Assembly: GCA_036674765.1 (NCBI GenBank)
Contig: JARVKI010000009.1
Coordinates: forward strand, 124,001 to 188,000
From: Seiridium cupressi
Taxonomy: Eukaryota > Ascomycota > Sordariomycetes > Amphisphaeriales > Sporocadaceae
Length of the DNA: 64,000 nt
Reading direction: 5' to 3'
Shown: in pieces, positions 58,236-64,000 of the stretch
How positions within the stretch are numbered: the stretch's first letter is position 1
How the letters are laid out: each line of letters starts with the position of its first letter
Program-made: the position numbers and the translations under genes
Notes under the pieces: generated by a model
Told to the model about the DNA's origin: nothing
What the model saw: the letters and a program-made list of their open reading frames with translations, nothing else
The model's database searches: none

Positions 58236-59290
58236 ATGTCTTCTGAAACACATCGCACTGGCAGTGAGGAGAAGGCGGAAAGCCGTGCCGAACCGCTCGC
58301 TCTGCCAATCCACGAAAACGCCAGCGAACGGTTGTTTCTCTTGTCATATGAGGAGCTTCCCGAATGGTATCAGGACAACCCGTGGATTCGACGAGGATAC
58401 CGCCCAGTTTCCAACTCTGCACGCACATGCCTTCAAAGCTGGACTCGCTTGCATAACGAATTGATCAACATCCATTCGCATCTGTTTGCTGCCGCGGCGT
58501 TCCTGCTGGCCGAAGCCTATATACTTGAGCCGCTTCATCGAAGATATCCCCGAGTTTCTCCTGGGGACTACGCTGTCCTAGCAATTTTTCTTCTTACAGC
58601 GACGGTCTGTTTTGGCTTGTCTGCAGCCTACCACACTTTCATCAGCCACTCTCATAAAGTCGAGGCAATATGGCTTCGTCTCGATTTTGTCGGAATCATT
58701 CTCTTGATTGTGGGTAGTTTTATATCCGGTATTTACGTAGGCTTTTGGTGTGAGCAACTTCTGAGGACTATATACTGGGGGATGGTAAGTATCCTTAGCA
58801 ATTTCTATAAAACAGACACGATAGCTCAGCTTTTATTTCAGACAGGTGGGCTTGGTGCCATTTCTATCTTCGTGATGCTACACCCCAAATTCCAAGGGCT
58901 GAAATGGAGGACATTTCGTCTCCTGACCCTCGTGTGCACCGGCTTGTCGGGTCTTGCCCCTATAGCTCATGGCATATACATGTTTGGGTTTCCACAGATG
59001 GCCCTACAGTCCGGTCTGCCATTTTATTTGGCCGAGGGAGGCATATTCTTGATTGGAGCTGTTGTCTACGCAGTCAGTCGTCCATCCACCCTCGAGCCGG
59101 AAATGCAATTATGACTGACAAACTGCAGACTAGGTTTCCAGAACGCCTCAGTCCAGGGACTTTCGACATTTGGGGATCATCCCATCAGATCTTCCATATT
59201 CTTGTAGTCCTTGCTACAATCGTTCATTTGGTTGGGGTGCTGACCGCCTATGACTACAATTACCGAAACCGGCAATGCGCAACACATTGA
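58236..59290 (+). CDS. PAQR/haemolysin-III family seven-span membrane protein (Izh-like)
   Basis: Progestin-adipoQ receptor family; fungal Izh proteins affect zinc and sterol homeostasis and the fold is that of a zinc-dependent hydrolase. Three exons: 58236-58784, 58842-59072 and 59129-59290, 313 aa. The ATG at 58236 (MSSETH) is chosen over the open frame starting at 58185. The N-terminal cytosolic part ends ELPEWYQDNPWIRRGYRP, a family hallmark. Zinc-site residues are visible: Ser and His in SAAYHTFISHS, Asp in RLDFVGI, and HxxxH in SSHQIFH in the last span. Several hydrophobic spans follow in order. Intron 2 uses a GTCAGT donor and restores VVYATRFPERLSPGTFD. Confidence 0.92.
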
Positions 59291-60670
59291 AGAGAGCGGC
59301 TCATAACAGAGGCATCATCATTTCCAGGTGTCCTACTCGGTAGTTCGGATGGGGAACACTAGTTGTGAATCACTGCTCGCCTCAGCGACAAGCTTGTTGG
59401 TTGCATAAAAGGAACCTTCTCTTGTTTTGTCATCCAGCCAGATACACCTGTATATATGTACATAATAGAAGAGCTTTTAGAGACACCAAAAGTAATCTCG
59501 TTTATCGCTCGTTTCATTCTGGAGACAAGCAGACTGACAGTGAAATTATCATAAGACTTATCAAGTAGATTATAGTATATAATGCCTACTTTTAAACATT
59601 GGTGCTTTAATCTAGAATTGGGTGTATAATAGGGCAAAGATGATAGAGGATAAAGTAGGCGTGTTGTAGTATGATGTAGATGAGGTAGCGGGCTAAAGTC
59701 AATAAATCTTTTGCAATATGCATCGAGTTGGAGTTAGCCACATATGGGGATGTCCGGCCATGTTTCTGGTAAAAAAGGTGTTGTTAGGTGCGATATCCCT
59801 AGATTGTGAAATTAGATCGTTAAGCTCATATTTTCGCCTCAATCAAAGCAGTCCTGCTATAAAATACGACCATACTCAGCTAGTTCATCGCGCGTGAGAC
59901 AGCCAACCAGAAGTTCAGCACCATACACTCCCATATTATAAATTGCCAGTGATTGATAGAAGGTGATACCTTAGGTGCGTACGGCATACGAAAGTGAATC
60001 ACACAGCACCAACTTCTCGTTGATGGCTTCGAATAAAACCTAGGTAAGAAGAGGGTTCAATGAGTCACTTGGCGCTAACACGAGTCGACGAGCCGTGGCA
60101 TTTGTCAGCCTACTATTGATAACACTAGGTTGAGTGATATACGTATAGTCACAAGGCTGTGATATTACTCAGCATCTATAAGCATGCCCCGGTACCTGCT
60201 AGCCAAGCTTGATTGGGCTTGCTCAAATGTGTAGGCTTGTCAAGTTCGTTATAGTGGACATTATGAAGATTAGCCTTGGCAAAAGCGAGCATACTAATGG
60301 AAAGCATTTGTTTGATTTGGAGTACAGATACTTGACGTGCTGCGTTAGGGGTTGAATTTGTAATCAAATTCGGCTAATACAGCTTGGTTAGCCTCTACCG
60401 CGCGTGTTAGTTCGCAACCGATTGGTTGATGATCTGCCAGGGAACTTCTCTCCGATCCGTGACCGACGATGAGCTCGTGTAGAAAGCAATTTACGGAACG
60501 GTGCAATAGGAAGGCTGCCGCTCGTATGACCAACCAATGCCTCTTGAGCCAGACTCAGCTACTCGGCCGCGTATAAAACCAGTCTTGGTCCCACTCCTAC
60601 TCACGATACGTACCTTACGCGTATCCAACCATACAGGATACCAAAATTGATAAAACTGGTACTTTTCAAA
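59291..60670. other. Intergenic region, no gene seen
   Basis: About 1.4 kb, partly AT-rich, with no supported ORF or RNA gene. Confidence 0.55.
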
Positions 60671-61462
60671 ATGTCAACTGTCCTGGTCATCGGTGCCGGC
60701 CCCAATATCGGCTTGGCCGTTGCCAAGACCTTTGCCGGCGCTGGCTACAAGGTTGCCCTAGCCTCACGCAGCAAGGCTACAGATCTCTATACGCACTTTA
60801 CATTCGATGCATCTAAGCCCGAGACAGTCCCGCAGCTATTCGAAGGCGTCCGAAAGGATCTCGGCGATCCCAAAGTTGTTGTATATAATGGTAAAGTTCC
60901 ATACTACTTCACTGTCACTGGATATGATCTGACCTCAGCTGCTAGCTGCCGCCCGTACTGCAACCCCCGACAATCCCTTCTCCCTGACTCTGGAGCAATT
61001 TCAGTCAGATTTCAACGTCAATGCCGCGTCGGTTTATGCGGCTGCCAAGGAAGCCGTCGATGGCTTTGCCCGAACCGGACCAGGTAGCACTTTCATCTTC
61101 ACAGGCAACAAGCTGAACGTCTGGGGTCAGCCTCAGACCCTAGCGTTCGGCATGGGCAAGTCCGCAACTGCGCACTTGGCCAGAGCTGGCAGTAAAAGCT
61201 TCGAAGGGAAGGGATACAAGTAAGTCCTAGCCTGAGTGGCTGTTCGAAGCTGGTGAGTTGGATTCGGCTCGGATGGCTAACCTCTTTCGGGTACAGGTTC
61301 TACTATGTAGATCAACGGCAGAGTGACGGAGGTATCACTTTCCCTACCGGTACTGAGGCGCATGCGAACACATTCTTGGAGCTTGCACATGATGACAAGC
61401 AGAGGGCCTGGCATTATACCTTTGTTGATGGGAAAGGCTATGTGGACTTTCAAGAGCGATAG
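60671..61462 (+). CDS. Short NAD(P)-binding Rossmann protein (SDR-like)
   Basis: Short-chain dehydrogenase-like protein of 219 aa, below the usual 250. Exons: 60671-60890, 60946-61219 and 61297-61462. The dinucleotide site is VIGAGPNIGLAVAKTF at the N-terminus. Joining exons 1 and 2 gives VYNAAARTATPDNPFSL, equivalent to the NAG segment. TFIFTGNKLNVWG corresponds to the catalytic Ser strand, but the usual Tyr-x3-Lys reads FGMGK, so the Tyr position is Phe while Lys is kept. The C-terminus after intron 2 (FYYVDQRQSDGG..HYTFVDGKGYVDF) is an extension seen in a fungal subgroup I recognise only loosely. Substrate unknown; the enzyme may bind cofactor without typical SDR catalysis. Confidence 0.82.
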
Positions 61463-62328
61463 ACCTGCTATCGGCCCAGCTGTCTTAGGCCACAAGTTAG
61501 ATGCAACATCAGTTCAACAGCCTTGGATATCTCGTGGATGAGCTACGCTCAAACTATCCACATATAGTACACCATACTCTGGGGTGTCTTATATACAAAC
61601 GCAGTACAGTTGCTTGATGGTGATGGTTGAATATGATTGTACAAGAGGGAGCCTCGTTAGAGAGAATCTGAACGTTCTTATTGATATAAGCAATCTGTAG
61701 TAGCTTATACAGAATTAGTGACCTATGACTTGATGCCGATTTATTTCGGCCGAGGTTTTAGCTCTAATATCCGACTACAGGTATTCTATGGCCTCGCTGC
61801 GTCTAAAACCATGCACATACGGGACAATATGCATCGTGAAAGGGTGGGTTTGCGGCTGCATCGAAGCGACTGCGACGGTAACAAATCTGTAAGCACCACT
61901 TCCGGCAGCTTTCGAGGTCTATGCACGAGGTCGATAAGCGGCAACAAAAGCAGACAATGAGCCGATGGATTCAGGTGGAACTCTCTATTTATAGGGACCA
62001 CGAATGCACGTATGATCAGAGGATACTACATGCCCTTTCAGGCACGCGAATTAACAGGTAGCGAAGTTATGATATGGAGTAACTAGCGATATGACCAGGG
62101 GCACGGAAAGGATGGGTGCCATTCTATGGTGGGGGCCTTGCGCGCCGACCGGTCGCTATCGATAAGGCCAGGAACCCTTTGAACTCCAATACACGGGGGC
62201 TCCTCCAGCGTCCAGCCAATCCCAAAGCGCAACGTCATTGCTAAAAACAATACGACCATTCTTGCGGCACAAACAGCTCCTGAATCCGGCGACACCATTT
62301 CCACGCTGCAAACAAATCTACCCCAAGG
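61463..62328. other. Intergenic region, no gene seen
   Basis: 3' flank of the SDR-like gene and promoter of the GET2-like gene. No supported ORF. Confidence 0.6.
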
Positions 62329-63489
62329 ATGACAGAGACGGTACCCGTCCCCGAAGATGCAGCAGCAGCTCGCGCCGCCGAGCAGACGCGCCTGCGCAAG
62401 GAGCGCCGCGAGGCCAAGATCAAGGCCGGTGGAACAGCACGCCTGAACAAGATCACTGGGCTCGGCGGTGGCTTTCAACGAGGTTCGTTGTCGCCCTACG
62501 CCATCCTCTGCTGTCTCTCATGCACACACGCGATTCAGCATTACTGACATCAGGTCCTCTTCCTCATAGATCCCGCGCCAGCTCCCCAACCGCCATCTCA
62601 AACTAGCACACCCCCACCACAGTCCACGGCAGCCCCATCATCGCAAACCCCCAGCAACCAGACCAGCCATGACGATCCCGAGGAGGTCGACATATCGCAG
62701 CACTACTATGCGCCACAGCAAAGACCGCGAGGCCCCGAGGGTTCCATCTCCGAGTCCCAGCTGCGACAGATGATGCTCGGCTTCGAGGGTCCCGGCTCCG
62801 GCGCCGGCACCCCACCGCCTGGCGGAAACCCGTTCCTCAACCCTAGCGGCGGTGCTGATCTGCCGCCGGGCATGGAAGGCCTAGCAGATGACCCGATGAT
62901 GAAGATAATGCAACAGATGATGGGCGGCGCAGGCTTGGGCGGCGGGCCTGGCGGCGGGAACCCGTTTGCCGGAACCGGAATGGAAGGACTGTTCGGCGGT
63001 GGTGGACCGGAAGGGCTGCAGGCCCAGCAGGCAGCGGCGGTGACGGACAAATCAGCTAACATCTGGCGACTCTTGCATGCCGTCTTCGCGCTTGGGCTCG
63101 GGCTCTACATTGCTTTGACCACGACGTTCACAGGCGCGCGAACCGAGCGGGAGTTGGGCTCTCTTTCCACCACTGGCACCACAGGCACCATGTCATATGA
63201 CGACTTCGGTGATGTGGCCGAAGAGGCCGCAAGCATCGAGCAGACGCGAGCATACTTTTTCTATCTCTTCACGTCGATCGAGGCCGTGCTGCTGACAACG
63301 CGCTACTTCCTGGACAAGCATCGGGCGCCACCAAGCGGCATCATCTGGACCATCTCTGGTTTTCTGCCGGGCCAGCTAGGCAGCGGCGTAAGACACGCGC
63401 TCCGCTATGGAGAGATCTTTAGCACGGTGCGCAGCGATGCGTTGGTGTGCGTATTCGTGTTGGGTATCTGCTGCTGGTTGAGGTCATAA
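62329..63489 (+). CDS. GET2: Get2-like subunit of the ER tail-anchored protein receptor
   Basis: Receptor subunit that recruits the Get3 ATPase for insertion of tail-anchored proteins into the ER. Two exons, 62329-62482 and 62570-63489, 357 aa. The cytosolic N-terminus has the basic Get3-binding helix RLRKERREAKIKAGG followed by RLNKITGLGGG, diagnostic for the fungal family. A Pro/Gly/Met-rich linker follows (about 62580-63050). Three hydrophobic spans are seen: LLHAVFALGLGLYIAL (about 63070-63120), AYFFYLFTSIEAVLL (about 63250-63300) and ALVCVFVLGICCWL at the C-terminus. The intron (87 nt) has a GTTCGT donor, a TACTGAC branch point and a CATAG acceptor, joining FQRDPAPAP. Confidence 0.88.
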
Positions 63490-64000
63490 GTCTACAAAGA
63501 TAGATAGGCTTAGACGATTGGGAGATGTCACGCGAGGCTAAAAGGATCAAATTATTGGTCTTGCTATGAGGGTTCGGGCATTGCTACGGCGTTTTCACGG
63601 CTGGCATTATTGTACGAGTAGGGAGAGTGTCTGATGAAGTGCACTGCTCTCCATAATGAGACATAATAAGTACGAAGAGCAAAGTTCGATTGCTATGAAA
63701 GCGATTTTGTGCTAAGCCAGCCAGCTAATTGGTACATGTGATCCGGCTCAGATCTATACAATATGTTCTTCTGGGGGTTTTTTTTTTATTCTGTGTTATT
63801 ATTAGGGTATCAAGACCGTCGCCAAGATGTTCCCCATCACACCTCGTACACGTCTCTGATTTTCTAATACACATGTGAACACTACCGCTGTGCTCAGGGC
63901 GAATACAACTGTCTCCCGCCATTGCTTATCCATAGAATATCGCCTGGGGAGCAAGGTTGCCATGGCCCGTGGTGCCACAAAAAGAGCAATGTCTTTTCTT
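63490..64000. other. 3' flank to window edge
   Basis: No gene supported in the last 511 bases. Contains a short T-run near 63778-63789. Confidence 0.55.

Overview
This window looks like nuclear DNA from a filamentous ascomycete (Pezizomycotina). Genes carry short spliceosomal introns, mostly 50-60 nt, with GT..AG ends and CTRAY-type branch points. Proteins resemble fungal families: Dbp6, Ypi1, Mrp49, Gep3, Mug190, Emi1, Yme2, Mif2/CENP-C, Rnh201, Sey1 and a Get2-type protein. DNA polymerase iota is present, which points to Pezizomycotina rather than budding yeasts. No species can be named from the sequence alone. Exon structures below were built by hand from splice sites, and each joined model keeps an open frame whose length is a multiple of three.

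Layout. 0-7.1 kb: the 3' part of a Dbp6 helicase, an eight-exon KH-domain splicing-type protein and a TRAPPC13-like trafficking subunit, all on +. 7.1-12.1 kb: a gene-poor stretch. 12.1-17 kb: a DENN-domain Rab-GEF candidate (+) and the PP1 regulator Ypi1 (-). 17-20.7 kb: a second gene-poor stretch with one doubtful membrane-protein ORF. 20.7-24 kb: a divergent pair, mitoribosomal Mrp49 (-) and the permuted GTPase Gep3 (+). 24.7-31.5 kb: Mug190-like SMP/C2 protein (-) and a disordered conserved protein (-). 33-38.8 kb: DNA polymerase iota (+), then a divergent pair of small-molecule enzymes, an MDR oxidoreductase (-) and a dienelactone hydrolase-family protein (+). 40-47.1 kb: cytosolic HSP70 (+) with a heat-shock element, Emi1-like twin CX9C protein (-) and Yme2 (+). 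48.7-51 kb: kinetochore CENP-C (-). 52.4-53.1 kb: an intron-containing tRNA-Phe, a decayed copy of it and a foldback repeat. 53.1-63.5 kb: RNase H2 catalytic subunit (+), Sey1 (-), a PAQR/haemolysin-III protein (+), a small SDR-like protein (+) and a Get2-like ER receptor subunit (+).

The genes are mainly core housekeeping functions in unrelated pathways, not a cluster. Weak functional grouping exists: two divergent promoters each serve two mitochondrial genes (MRP49/GEP3 and EMI1/YME2), and SEY1, GET2, MUG190, TRAPPC13 and the DENN gene all concern endomembranes. I found no convincing undescribed multi-gene system. The points most worth a second look are an in-frame GC-AG intron in the hydrolase gene, a possible 3-nt exon in MRP49, a foldback element beside the tRNA pseudogene, a uORF overlapping the YME2 start codon, a C1 finger embedded in the DENN module, and a short SDR whose catalytic Tyr position is Phe.
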